A stretch of DNA of 64,000 bases from the NCBI RefSeq assembly GCF_035920345.1, contig NZ_CP109149.1:5642001-5706000 (forward strand), written 5' to 3'. Shown here in pieces: positions 42,870-51,218 of the stretch. The notes beneath the pieces were generated by a model. It was not told where the DNA came from, did no database searches, and saw only the letters and a program-made list of their open reading frames with translations. The position numbers were made by a program, and so were the translations under genes. Numbering within the stretch: the first letter of the stretch is position 1; each line of letters begins with the position of its first letter. The stretch is from Nocardia vinacea. GTDB lineage: Bacteria; Actinomycetota; Actinomycetes; Mycobacteriales; Mycobacteriaceae.

Positions 42870-43421
42870 TCACGGGAACGGCGAGAAGAAGCCGATCGCC
42901 GCACCGATCGCTGCGCCGATCGCGCATCCGAAGATCGCGCCGACCAGGAAGAACCAGATACCGATCGCGACGCCGACCAAGCAACCGATGGTTGCGCCGA
43001 CAGCGATCGAAATCGGTCCCCAGGCCTGGTGCACGCCGGGCATATTCTGGGAGTTGACGGCCTCAGTTGTCGGTCCGCCGACCGGCGTGAGGGTCAATTG
43101 CGTGCTGGTCCTGTCCAGCGACGGTGTCACCGCGAGGCTCTGTCCGGCTTCGGTACGCAGGGTTGTCGGGATGCTGCCGACTACCGCACCATTGTCCGCG
43201 AGGACCGTGACGGCATCGGGTGTGACGACGAATCTGCCGGAGGCCAGGCTCACCAGAGCACTTGTGTGATCGGCTGCGAGAGTCGTTGTGTAGGCGATCG
43301 GGCCGTCCGCGGCGTTGAGGCTGACATCGGTCAGCATCCCCTCACCATGTGCGGTGGCAGTGGCTATGCCGGTCGCCGCGACGGCCATAAAGGCGGTCGC
43401 TATCAATTTCTTGAAGAACAT
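42870..43421 (-). CDS. exported protein with C-terminal glycine-zipper membrane segments
   Basis: A 183 aa protein with a signal peptide (FFKKLIATAFMAVAATGIA, cleavage near TAHG). The middle is a beta-rich extracellular domain. The C terminus holds two glycine-zipper segments (ISIAVGATIGCLVGVAIGI and GAIFGCAIGAAIGAAIGFF), each with G-x-x-x-G spacing that packs helices or forms pores. GGAAGTCC precedes the ATG. A similar layout occurs in the protein at 51219-51950. Function unknown; such proteins are common in Nocardia. Confidence 0.7.
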   Translation of the reverse strand: MFFKKLIATAFMAVAATGIATATAHGEGMLTDVSLNAADGPIAYTTTLAADHTSALVSLASGRFVVTPDAVTVLADNGAVVGSIPTTLRTEAGQSLAVTPSLDRTSTQLTLTPVGGPTTEAVNSQNMPGVHQAWGPISIAVGATIGCLVGVAIGIWFFLVGAIFGCAIGAAIGAAIGFFSPFP

Positions 43422-43733
43422 TGGACTTCCAATCATTTCCGCTTTCTCTTGACGTTCCCCGACAAACGGCACCGGATAGCTATAATGATGCTCCGCGTAT
43501 TTGATTGAGTCGACAACTTATTTGCGGAATGACAGTCGGTTTTGCTCCCCTAGGGGATAGGAAATCGGATTCCGATCGAATAACATCGAGAGGTCGATTC
43601 GATTTCTCCGCCGAGCGCATCGTCGAACTACGCACAGCGCCACCGAACGCGGAAAGTCGATCGCCGATCGGGGGCGAAATTCGGGTACCGCACTACTCGA
43701 TACTTCGCGGCTCGACGGGCCCACACTCATTGC
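43422..43733. promoter_or_regulatory. 312-bp AT-richer divergent region before the DUF2235 cassette
   Basis: No gene. The base composition is clearly lower in GC than in the flanking genes. A perfect TATAAT at 43481-43486 with TTGACG at 43449-43454 points toward the plus strand, although the 26-bp spacing is too long for a classical pair. It marks the left border of the three-gene cassette. Confidence 0.4.
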
Positions 43734-44777
43734 GTGTCCACCGGTAAGAACATCGTCATCTGTCTCGACGGAACAGGCAATCAGGTCCGCGCCAGCGGTA
43801 GCACCAATGTGGTCCGCCTGTTCGAGATGCTGGACCTGAGCGATGCCACGAAACAGATCGCCTACTACGACCCGGGTGTCGGTACCTTCAGCTCTCAGGG
43901 CGCATGGACGCCACCGGCCCGGTGGTTCTCGCGAGTGCTGGGCCTGGCGGTCGGCCGCGGGCTGCGTTCGAATCTCGCCGAGGCATACTCCTACTTGATA
44001 GCGCACTGGCAGGCGGGCGACCGGGTGTTCATATTCGGATTCAGCCGCGGCGCGTATACCGCGCGAGCGCTGGCTGGATTACTGCATGAGCCCGGCCTGC
44101 TGCGTCCGGGTAGTGAGAATCTCGTCCAGTACGTCGTCAGCGCCTACACCCGCAAGACCACGAACTGGCCGGAACTTCGCCGATACGCGCGCACCTTCTG
44201 CTCGAAGTCCTCGGACGGCGACTTCTCGATTCCCATCGAATTCCTCGGCGTATGGGACACGGTCAAAGCGGCCGGGCTGCTGCGCTGGGAACTGAAATGG
44301 CCCTACACCAGGCAGGTGCCCAATGTGGTGAAGGCACACCACGCTGTTTCGATCGATGAGAAGCGCCGTCCGTACGAGGAATATCTGGTCACTCCGAAGG
44401 GAAACCGGCCGGTGCTCACCGAGGCCTGGTTCGCCGGTGTCCACTCCGACGTCGGCGGTACCTTCGAGGACGATCCGAAGCTGGCCGAAATCGCGCTCAA
44501 GTGGATCACCGACGCTGCGCTCGAGGCCGGATTGCTGCTGCGCGCCGGGACGTACGTGGACGCCTGCGCGATAAGCCCCGAGCATGCGAATGGCAGCGTG
44601 CACCGAATGGGCTGGATCTGGGCGCTGCTCACCTACCGCCGACGGAAGGTTCCGGCGGGTGCTCGGGTGCACGCGAGCGTGCGCTCACGGTGCGAGAGCG
44701 ACACGACGTATGGAAAACGAATCCCCCCGGATGTCATGTGGGAAGACGAGCAATGGACGAAACTGCGAATTCAGTAG
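43734..44777 (+). CDS. DUF2235 alpha/beta hydrolase (T6SS lipase-like catalytic domain)
   Basis: A 347 aa single-domain protein. The start is IVICLDGTGNQ, the nucleophile S104 is in FGFSRGAYTARALAG, the acid D175 is in FLGVWDTVKA and the base H237 is in WFAGVHSDVGG, all as in DUF2235/Tle1-type phospholipases. No signal peptide or membrane segment, so it is cytoplasmic. The family is known both as T6SS effectors and in other contexts; no T6SS genes are near. Start is GTG. It overlaps the next gene by 25 bp and leads a three-gene cassette. Confidence 0.82.
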   Translation: MSTGKNIVICLDGTGNQVRASGSTNVVRLFEMLDLSDATKQIAYYDPGVGTFSSQGAWTPPARWFSRVLGLAVGRGLRSNLAEAYSYLIAHWQAGDRVFIFGFSRGAYTARALAGLLHEPGLLRPGSENLVQYVVSAYTRKTTNWPELRRYARTFCSKSSDGDFSIPIEFLGVWDTVKAAGLLRWELKWPYTRQVPNVVKAHHAVSIDEKRRPYEEYLVTPKGNRPVLTEAWFAGVHSDVGGTFEDDPKLAEIALKWITDAALEAGLLLRAGTYVDACAISPEHANGSVHRMGWIWALLTYRRRKVPAGARVHASVRSRCESDTTYGKRIPPDVMWEDEQWTKLRIQ

Positions 44778-46633
44778 AGTACGCGAGCGGAATCTGTCCA
44801 CCGGCCCGGCGCAGACTGCGTACCTTCGCATTCGACCCGATGTCGACGCGGCTGTCCGGCCAGTTCCTCACACTGGATATCCCGTTCGAACACATCCGGG
44901 GACCGGGCCCCGACGGCGCACTCGTGCAGGTGGTCGACTTCGACGCCAGCCGCAATGCCTGGTACGAGCCGGTCGACCTCGACGATCCATTTGTCTTGGC
45001 GCAGGACGGAATTCGACCGACAGAAACCGATCCCCGTGCGCATCAACAGATCGTCTATGCGGTCGCGATGAGCGTCATCGAGCGATTCGAACGGTTCATG
45101 GGACGTCGATTCCGGTGGCACCGAGACCAGATCCTGCGTCTGGTCCCGCACGCTTTCGAGGGGCAGAACGCCTATTTCGATCCGCGGCGCCGCGCCTTGC
45201 TGTTCGGCTATTACCAAGCCGATGCCGAGAATCCGGGCGCCAATCTCCCCGGACAGGTCATCTTCACCTGCCTGTCGAGCGACATTATCGCGCACGAAGT
45301 GACACATGCGATCGTGCATCGAATCCGGCGGCTGTACAACGAATCCACAAACCGGGATGTCTTTGCCTGGCACGAGTCCGTCGCCGACTTGATCGCGCTG
45401 TTCCAGCATTTCGCCCACCGAGACCTAGTGCTCGACGCAATCGCGACCACGTCGGGAGTACTCGAGAAAAGCGCCGGGCTGCTGGACCTGGCCAGGGAGT
45501 TCGGTGAGTCCACCGGACGCGGCGCGGCCTTGCGTTCAGCGATAAAGGACCGCAGCCGCACACCCGAACGATTTCGCGCGGCACAGGAGCCGCACGAACG
45601 CGGTGCGTGTTTCGTGGCGGCGGTATTCGACGCGTACTTGGACGCCTACCAAAGCGCGATCGCGGATCTGCTGCGGATCGCCAGTGGCGGCACCGGAGTG
45701 CTGCCGCCCGGTCGCCTGCACCCGGATCTGGTATCTCGGATCGCCGACGAGGCGGTCAAGACCGCGGACCGAATGCTCGGGATGGTCGTTCGGAGTTTCG
45801 ACTATCTCCCGGTATTGGACGTCACATTCGGCGATGTCGTCCGGGCGATCGTCACCGCGGATCGCGGTCTTTATCCGGAGGATCGGCAACACCTGCGCAG
45901 CACGCTCGTGGAGGCGCTGCGGCGGCGCGGCATCTGGCCGGTAAGCGTCACTTCGCTGACCGATGAAGCGCTGGTCTGGCAGCGGCCGGACACCCGGCTG
46001 AACCTCGGCGACGGCGATCACCCGGTGGATTTGTCCCGGGTCATCCTGTCCGCATCGAAGGATCTCGACCCGATCGGTACTCCGGGTGAATTGCGTACAC
46101 CCGCCGTACCCGACGGCAACGGCACCTCCGGTCTGGACAGTTCTTCGACCCGACATTCCGTTTTCGAGCAGGTGGCCCAGGAGCTCATCGGATGGGCCAA
46201 CGCGAACGCCGCCCGAATCGGACTGGATCCGAACTTCAAAATCAGCTGCGAGGGAATCCACGTCTCGTACCGAATGGCGGGTGATCGGTTGCCGCGTCCC
46301 GAATTGGCCATCCAGTTGCTGCAGCGTCGCGCGGATCTCGAAGATGCGGGGCAAGGGAAGCAACAACCGGTGATCCGCGCCGGTACCGCGCTCGTCGTCA
46401 GCGCCGACGGGAGCGTGGACTATGTGATCGCCAAGCCGCTGCCGTTCAGCGACGAGTCGTCGGCGGCTGACGACACTTCCATCGCGTTCCACCGGGCGGG
46501 CAAGCTGCGGCTGGCCGCGATGCGGGAATGGTTCGACCGACTGGAAGCCGACGACGCGCTGAGCGCATGGACGGCCGAGCACGCAATCCACCGCCTCGAC
46601 TTCGCGGCGATCCACGCGCTAACAGCTGAGTAG
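44753..46633 (+). CDS. HExxH zinc metalloprotease-like protein (gluzincin type)
   Basis: A 626 aa protein. The zinc motif is HEVTH at 181-185 in DIIAHEVTHAIVHR, and the third ligand is probably E208 in AWHESVAD, a gluzincin arrangement (HExxH...ExxxD). The N-terminal 170 residues prepare the active site; the C-terminal 350 residues are of unknown fold. No signal peptide is seen, so the protease would act inside the cell. The ATG lies inside the DUF2235 gene, so translation is coupled. I recognise no named family for the full length. Confidence 0.7.
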   Translation: MDETANSVEYASGICPPARRRLRTFAFDPMSTRLSGQFLTLDIPFEHIRGPGPDGALVQVVDFDASRNAWYEPVDLDDPFVLAQDGIRPTETDPRAHQQIVYAVAMSVIERFERFMGRRFRWHRDQILRLVPHAFEGQNAYFDPRRRALLFGYYQADAENPGANLPGQVIFTCLSSDIIAHEVTHAIVHRIRRLYNESTNRDVFAWHESVADLIALFQHFAHRDLVLDAIATTSGVLEKSAGLLDLAREFGESTGRGAALRSAIKDRSRTPERFRAAQEPHERGACFVAAVFDAYLDAYQSAIADLLRIASGGTGVLPPGRLHPDLVSRIADEAVKTADRMLGMVVRSFDYLPVLDVTFGDVVRAIVTADRGLYPEDRQHLRSTLVEALRRRGIWPVSVTSLTDEALVWQRPDTRLNLGDGDHPVDLSRVILSASKDLDPIGTPGELRTPAVPDGNGTSGLDSSSTRHSVFEQVAQELIGWANANAARIGLDPNFKISCEGIHVSYRMAGDRLPRPELAIQLLQRRADLEDAGQGKQQPVIRAGTALVVSADGSVDYVIAKPLPFSDESSAADDTSIAFHRAGKLRLAAMREWFDRLEADDALSAWTAEHAIHRLDFAAIHALTAE

Positions 46634-46640
46634 GTACGAA

Positions 46641-47888
46641 ATGTCAACGCCGACAACGATTGCCGTCCGGATGTACAACGTCGGATTCGGCGACGCGTTC
46701 ACCGTGACGGTGCGGCGCAAGAACGAAACCTGGCGCATGTTGGTCGACTGCGGCGTACACAGCCAGGGCCGGGCACGCCCGATCCGCGACTCCGTACAGG
46801 CCATCATCGCCGACCTCACCGAGGCCGATCCGCACCACCGACCGCACCTTGACATCGTGGTCGCCACCCATCACCACGCCGATCACATCACCGGATTCGC
46901 CTGCCGGGAATGGGAACAGGTGACCGTGGACGAGGTGTGGGTGCCATTCGTCGAGGACGCCGACGACGAAGACGCACGACGGATCCGCAGCGGGCAGGTC
47001 GATGCCGCGAACGGTCTGCTCGCGCTGATCGAGCGGCGCGGCAACGGGCGTCGCATGTCGGCGACCGTCGAACAGGCACAGGCATTCGCGGTGAACTCGC
47101 AGGGCAATGCCGCCGCGACCGATCGACTCCTCGGCCGCAATTTCAGCGGATTCGCCGCACCCCACCGGGTGCGGTACCTGCCGAGCAAGGACGAAACCGA
47201 GAATACGATCGCCGTGGATCGCGTCGGGCTCGTCGCACATATCCTCGGGCCGCCGCGCGATGCCCGATTCCTGAAGCGCATGGATCCGCCTGCGAAGCAA
47301 TCGTGGCCCTTGGTGCGCGCGAGCGCGTCCGCGGAGAGCGACGGCAGGCCGACGCCGCTGTTCAATCGGCGCTATATCGCGCGGAATACCCTGCCGGACC
47401 GCCTGCTTCAGGCGAAGGCGGATCTGGACCTGGACGAACTCGTCGACGATGACGATCGACTGCTGCGCGCCGCCTCGATTCTCGAGAACGCGGTCAACAA
47501 CACCAGCGTCTTCTTCGTGCTGGATATCGCCGGAACCCGGTTGCTATTTCCGGGAGACGCGCAGCAGGGTGCATGGGAGCACGTCCTGTCCGATCCGCGG
47601 AATGTCGATCTCGTGTCCCGCCTGGCCTTCTACAAGGTCGGACATCACGGTTCGCACAATGCCACACCCCGGCGTTTCGTCGAAAAAGATTGGCAGACAG
47701 AAGGTTACGCAATGATTCCGTTCGGACTCGTCAAGCGCTGGGCGAAGACCATTCCGAAGAAATCGCTGGTCGATTCGCTGGTGAGTCACGATCACACCGT
47801 CATCCGAGCCGACACGGCTCCCGATGTCGTCCCCGGCAAGATTGCCGTGAACGGTGACCTGTGGTCCGAGGTAACGCTCACCGCCTGA
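46641..47888 (+). CDS. MBL-fold hydrolase (ComEC/Rec2-like)
   Basis: A 415 aa metallo-beta-lactamase-fold protein. The metal motif is ATHHHADHITG with H77, H79, D81 and H82; further ligands are in LLFPGDAQ (D306) and YKVGHHGSHN (H335, H336). This is the ComEC/Rec2-associated MBL layout without the membrane channel part. Such soluble forms occur in nuclease, RNase and conflict systems. It begins 7 bp after the protease stop, so the three genes form an operon. Its 3' end overlaps the MFS remnant by 11 bp. Confidence 0.82.
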   Translation: MSTPTTIAVRMYNVGFGDAFTVTVRRKNETWRMLVDCGVHSQGRARPIRDSVQAIIADLTEADPHHRPHLDIVVATHHHADHITGFACREWEQVTVDEVWVPFVEDADDEDARRIRSGQVDAANGLLALIERRGNGRRMSATVEQAQAFAVNSQGNAAATDRLLGRNFSGFAAPHRVRYLPSKDETENTIAVDRVGLVAHILGPPRDARFLKRMDPPAKQSWPLVRASASAESDGRPTPLFNRRYIARNTLPDRLLQAKADLDLDELVDDDDRLLRAASILENAVNNTSVFFVLDIAGTRLLFPGDAQQGAWEHVLSDPRNVDLVSRLAFYKVGHHGSHNATPRRFVEKDWQTEGYAMIPFGLVKRWAKTIPKKSLVDSLVSHDHTVIRADTAPDVVPGKIAVNGDLWSEVTLTA

Positions 47889-48549
47889 TCCTCATCCCTG
47901 ATAGCTGATCGCATCCTCGAGATCGCGGATACGAGTGATGCGAGCAGCGATCAGCCAGCACGGCCAAGGGTGCCGTCAGCAGCTGGACGAGCCAACCGGC
48001 CAGGGCCGGACCCGCTACCTGTGACACCGATTGGCTCGCCTCCATCGCCGCCTGACCGGCTGTCAGTCGACCGCGCGGCACGACCATGGGTACCAGCGAC
48101 AACATGGCGATATCGGCGAAAACCGCGAATGCCCCGGTCACGAACGCCACCGCCGACAACAGCGCGAACGTCAGCAGGCCCATCGCATCGGCCAACGGCA
48201 CCACCGACAGCGTCAATGCCTGACCGATGGCACAGACCAGGCAAACCTGCCGCCGCGGCAGCCGGTCGATCCACACCCCGGCGGGCAGCCCCACGAACAG
48301 GTAGGGCGCACGGCCATAAGCGACCAGCACTCCCATCTGCCATGCACTCGCCCCCAGCGTGATCACGGCGATCAGCGGAAGCGCGAGAATAGTGACCTGC
48401 GAGCCGACCAATGAGACGCTGTGGCCCGACCAGAGCAGCACAAAAAATCGGTTCCGCCGTAGCGGCGTCTCGCTGCTATCGGTCAACGCGGCGACGCCGG
48501 TCGAGCGTGGATCGCCAGGGGCCGAACCGTCATCGCGCACCACCGACAC
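47878..48549 (-). pseudogene. MFS transporter, 3'-truncated
   Basis: The first about 200 residues are a typical MFS_3-type transporter (FVLLWSGHSVSLVGSQVT, YLFVGLPAGVWIDRLPRR, ALAGWLVQLLTAPLAVLAD), six hydrophobic segments. After LAVLAD the frame leaves the family (RCSHHSYPRSR) and stops 11 bp inside the MBL gene, so the second half of the transporter is missing. The break coincides with the end of the three-gene cassette, which suggests that the cassette inserted here or that a deletion joined them. Confidence 0.75.
47904..47955. repeat. hairpin at the cassette/MFS junction
   Basis: GCTGATCGC (47904-47912) and GCGATCAGC (47947-47955) pair perfectly, with a nested GCATC/GATGC. It lies inside the broken part of the MFS gene just after the MBL stop and could act as terminator for the cassette or be a scar of recombination. 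Confidence 0.4.
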
Positions 48550-48638
48550 CGTAGTGCCGCGAGCGGTGCCGATAAGAGCGATGGGGTTCCGACCGATTCA
48601 GCCAGACTTGGCGAGATGAGGCGTTGCGGTCGCCGGCG

Positions 48639-49874
48639 TTAGCCGCCGCGCAGCCAGCGTTCCTTCAACATCCAGTGGTTGGCCCACCAGGCGCGTACGA
48701 CTTCGGGATCTGCGTTCAGCGGTGGTGGTGGGGACTCACCGGGAAAGAGCCAGTTGCCGTCCGGCGCGCCGACGGTGGTCGGAGTCGGTGCGGTCGATGT
48801 CGGCGCTTCGGTCGTGGTCGAGCCGGGTTCGGTCAGGGGTGCTGAGCCGGGCGTCGTCTCCGTTGCGGGTGCGGCGCCGGGTTCGGTCGTCCGCGTTGTC
48901 GGTGCGGAGGCGGTTGCGGGCGGGGTGCGGCGTGCCGGTGGCCGTGTGGGTGCGATCGGCGAGATCTGTTGCGGCGGCGGTTCGATGGCGATCGGGGTAG
49001 TGCGCGGTGCGGATTCGATGGTGATCGGCGCGGATGGGATGGCGGCTGCGGGCGTGCTCGGTAGCAGCGATTCGGCTGCTCGGCCGATGGCCTCGCTCGA
49101 GGGGTCGTCGAGGATCTGCGCCACAGCGATGCCAGACGCACCCAGTACCGTCGCAACGGCGGCGGCGCCCAGCAGTAGTCGTCGTTTCCGACGGCCGTTG
49201 CTCGGCACCGCCACCGGTAGCTCACGCAGCCGCTCGGCGGCAATCAGTGCCGCCCCGCGGGCCGCGCCATCGGCGTGATCCGGAACCACGATCACCGGCG
49301 CCTCGAATCCGAGTTGCAGCACGGGCGCGATATCGGGATCGCCCGCCCCCGAACCGCAGACAGCGACGGCGTCCACGTCGACAGATTCCAGGATCGGCAA
49401 TATCCGGCCGATCATGTGGCCCGCGGAATCGGCGTCGACTGTGCCGGAAGTCCAAGAGTCGGCTGCCGATACCGCGTCGCGCGCCGGACCGACGATCACG
49501 AACGATATCTGGCCGTCCACAAGCTCCAACATGAGCACAGTGCCGAATTCGTCGAGTCCGCGCTCCTCCCTGGCCAGCACAGCCAGCGCCGAACGATCCG
49601 AGACCAGCGACGACGACGCCCACTTCCCGGCCGCCAGCTGCGATACGATCGCCCGCCGCTCGGCCACCGACCGGTACACGATGGCAACGTCCTCGACCCC
49701 GGTTTCGTCACCCAACTCCTCGGCCACACCGTCCAGCACACCGCTGATCGCAGCACCGACCGCACCCCCGCGCAGACGTCGCTGTATTGAACGCAAAACA
49801 ACCCCCGGCGGCCCCGCCGCCAGCACAACCCCGCGCACCACCGACTGCTCCACCGATATACCGACTGTGGCCAT
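48639..49874 (-). CDS. membrane protein with ASKHA-like cytoplasmic domain and Pro/Thr-rich exterior
   Basis: A 411 aa protein. Residues 1-220 have features of an actin/Hsp70-like fold: MATVGISVEQSVVRG start, EFGTVLMLELVDG, VDAVAVCGSGAGD and DGAARGAALIAAERLREL, which fit phosphate and adenosine loops of ASKHA proteins, although degenerate. A basic stretch and one transmembrane helix (233-252) follow, then about 160 residues very rich in Pro and Thr outside, ending with WWANHWMLKERWLRGG. Nocardia and mycobacteria carry related proteins of unknown role. GTAGGGGTG precedes the chosen ATG. The MspA gene lies 72 bp upstream. Confidence 0.6.
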   Translation of the reverse strand: MATVGISVEQSVVRGVVLAAGPPGVVLRSIQRRLRGGAVGAAISGVLDGVAEELGDETGVEDVAIVYRSVAERRAIVSQLAAGKWASSSLVSDRSALAVLAREERGLDEFGTVLMLELVDGQISFVIVGPARDAVSAADSWTSGTVDADSAGHMIGRILPILESVDVDAVAVCGSGAGDPDIAPVLQLGFEAPVIVVPDHADGAARGAALIAAERLRELPVAVPSNGRRKRRLLLGAAAVATVLGASGIAVAQILDDPSSEAIGRAAESLLPSTPAAAIPSAPITIESAPRTTPIAIEPPPQQISPIAPTRPPARRTPPATASAPTTRTTEPGAAPATETTPGSAPLTEPGSTTTEAPTSTAPTPTTVGAPDGNWLFPGESPPPPLNADPEVVRAWWANHWMLKERWLRGG

Positions 49875-49946
49875 ACCGAACACCCCTACTCGGAGACAAC
49901 TCTCCTCTGTCATTCGCGACCGACACGTCAACCGATTTGAATCGGA

Positions 49947-50942
49947 TCAGAAGATGAACTGGCTGCCGTAGGCGGTGGTCTGCGCAATTCCCACCGGAGT
50001 ACCCACCGAGGCGGTGATGAAGGGGACGGCCGATACCGGTGAGGCACACTGGCCGACGTTCAACGCGGCGTTGTTGAAAATGAAGTGGTACGGGAACACG
50101 GTCTTTTCGTCCAGGTTGGCCGTCACTGTCGTGACGGTGGTGATCTGGCCCGGTGCCAAAGTGGCTTCCAGGAGCTCTGTCAGGCCCAGGGTCCCGCCGA
50201 CAGTCGGTCCGAGGCTCGCGCTGGGCGGGCTGGCCGAGGCACTCGGGGATGTGGTTTCGATACTCGGCGAGGTGGTGGCGGCGCTTTCGGAAGTGGTGGC
50301 AGCGCTTTCGGAAGTGGTAGCAGCACTTTGGGAAGTGGTAGCAGCACTTTGCGAAGTGGTAGCAGCACTTTGCGAAGTGGTAGCAGCACTTTGCGAAGTG
50401 GTAGCAGCACTTTGCGAAGTGGTAGCAGCACTTTGCGAAGTGGTAGCAGCACTTTGCGAAGTGGTGGCGGGACTCCGGGAAGTGGTGGCGGCACTAGGTG
50501 TTGTGGGCACCGGCGCGGACGTCACACTTGGCAGGCGGGCGGCAACGTTCGACTGGCTGAATTCGGGGGAAATGCTGGCCAACAACCCCTGATTGGGATC
50601 TATTCCGACGGTGAAGCCATTATCCAGACTGATCGCGCAGCCGACGACGAACCCCGCGACGGCCTGGCCGGACGTCACCCCACCGCCCTCCACGCTCAGC
50701 GAGTAGTCGCCGGACAACTGCGCGGCATGCGCGAATGTCATGAGGTAGTTCGGAGTCCGGTCGCCGGCCGGGTCCACTCTGACGTCGTGCACCGCTGCCG
50801 TCAGATGAATCCCGGCACCTGATACGTCCGCACCGGGCGGCGGTTGGGCTCGGCTCAGCTCGATGCCACCGGGCCGCAGCACCACGACAGCCAGGACGGT
50901 CGCGACCACACCGGTCGCGACAACGATGAATGGAGGTCGCAT
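49947..50942 (-). CDS. MspA family porin with inserted Ser/Thr repeat
   Basis: A 331 aa protein. It has an N-terminal hydrophobic signal (RPPFIVVATGVVATVLAVVV), an MspA-like first half (FVVGCAISLDNGFTVGIDP) and second half (LLEATLAPGQITTV, VFPYHFIFNNAALNVGQC, TAYGSQFIF). MspA forms outer-membrane (mycomembrane) channels. Between the halves lies an insertion of about 80 residues made of AATTS(Q/E/P/R)S heptads, absent from normal MspA, encoded by a 21-bp tandem repeat. This may decorate a surface loop. Order on the minus strand: porin, then the ASKHA-like gene. Confidence 0.8.
   Translation of the reverse strand: MRPPFIVVATGVVATVLAVVVLRPGGIELSRAQPPPGADVSGAGIHLTAAVHDVRVDPAGDRTPNYLMTFAHAAQLSGDYSLSVEGGGVTSGQAVAGFVVGCAISLDNGFTVGIDPNQGLLASISPEFSQSNVAARLPSVTSAPVPTTPSAATTSRSPATTSQSAATTSQSAATTSQSAATTSQSAATTSQSAATTSQSAATTSQSAATTSESAATTSESAATTSPSIETTSPSASASPPSASLGPTVGGTLGLTELLEATLAPGQITTVTTVTANLDEKTVFPYHFIFNNAALNVGQCASPVSAVPFITASVGTPVGIAQTTAYGSQFIF
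50268..50493 (-). repeat. 21-bp in-frame tandem repeat within the porin gene
   Basis: The plus-strand unit is GAAGTGGTAGCAGCACTTTGC, 21 bp, in about eleven copies; the central six are nearly identical and the outer ones diverge. It encodes seven TTSQS, two TTSES and single SPS/SRS heptads. The length is a multiple of three, so copy number change would keep the frame: a probable variable-number repeat. Confidence 0.85.
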
Positions 50943-51218
50943 ACCTGATCCTGTTTCGAATCGGATGTACACCAATGGCGGCGAAATCGCTTGAACAGAC
51001 CCACTTGGCTAACGACTGGCAAGCATAGCGGGATTGCGGCCCGGCACATTGAGATAGAGGGCGTGTCGCGCATCCGCAGCGCGCAGCCACAGATTTGCTG
51101 GATGATTCGAAAATTAACCCGACCCGGCCGTGCGCGCCGCTTAAGCTAACTGCGCCGCAACATGCGACAAACACTCAGGTCGACAAAATCTACGTGGTAG
51201 ACGTCCAGGAGGTACGGA

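Noticed and set aside
43734..44777. Type VI secretion effector locus
   Set aside because: DUF2235 is used by T6SS lipases, but this is a mycolate-type actinomycete and no VgrG, Hcp or PAAR gene is present.
50268..50493. Tandem repeats considered as a CRISPR array
   Set aside because: Units are 21 bp, contiguous with no spacers, and in frame within the porin gene.
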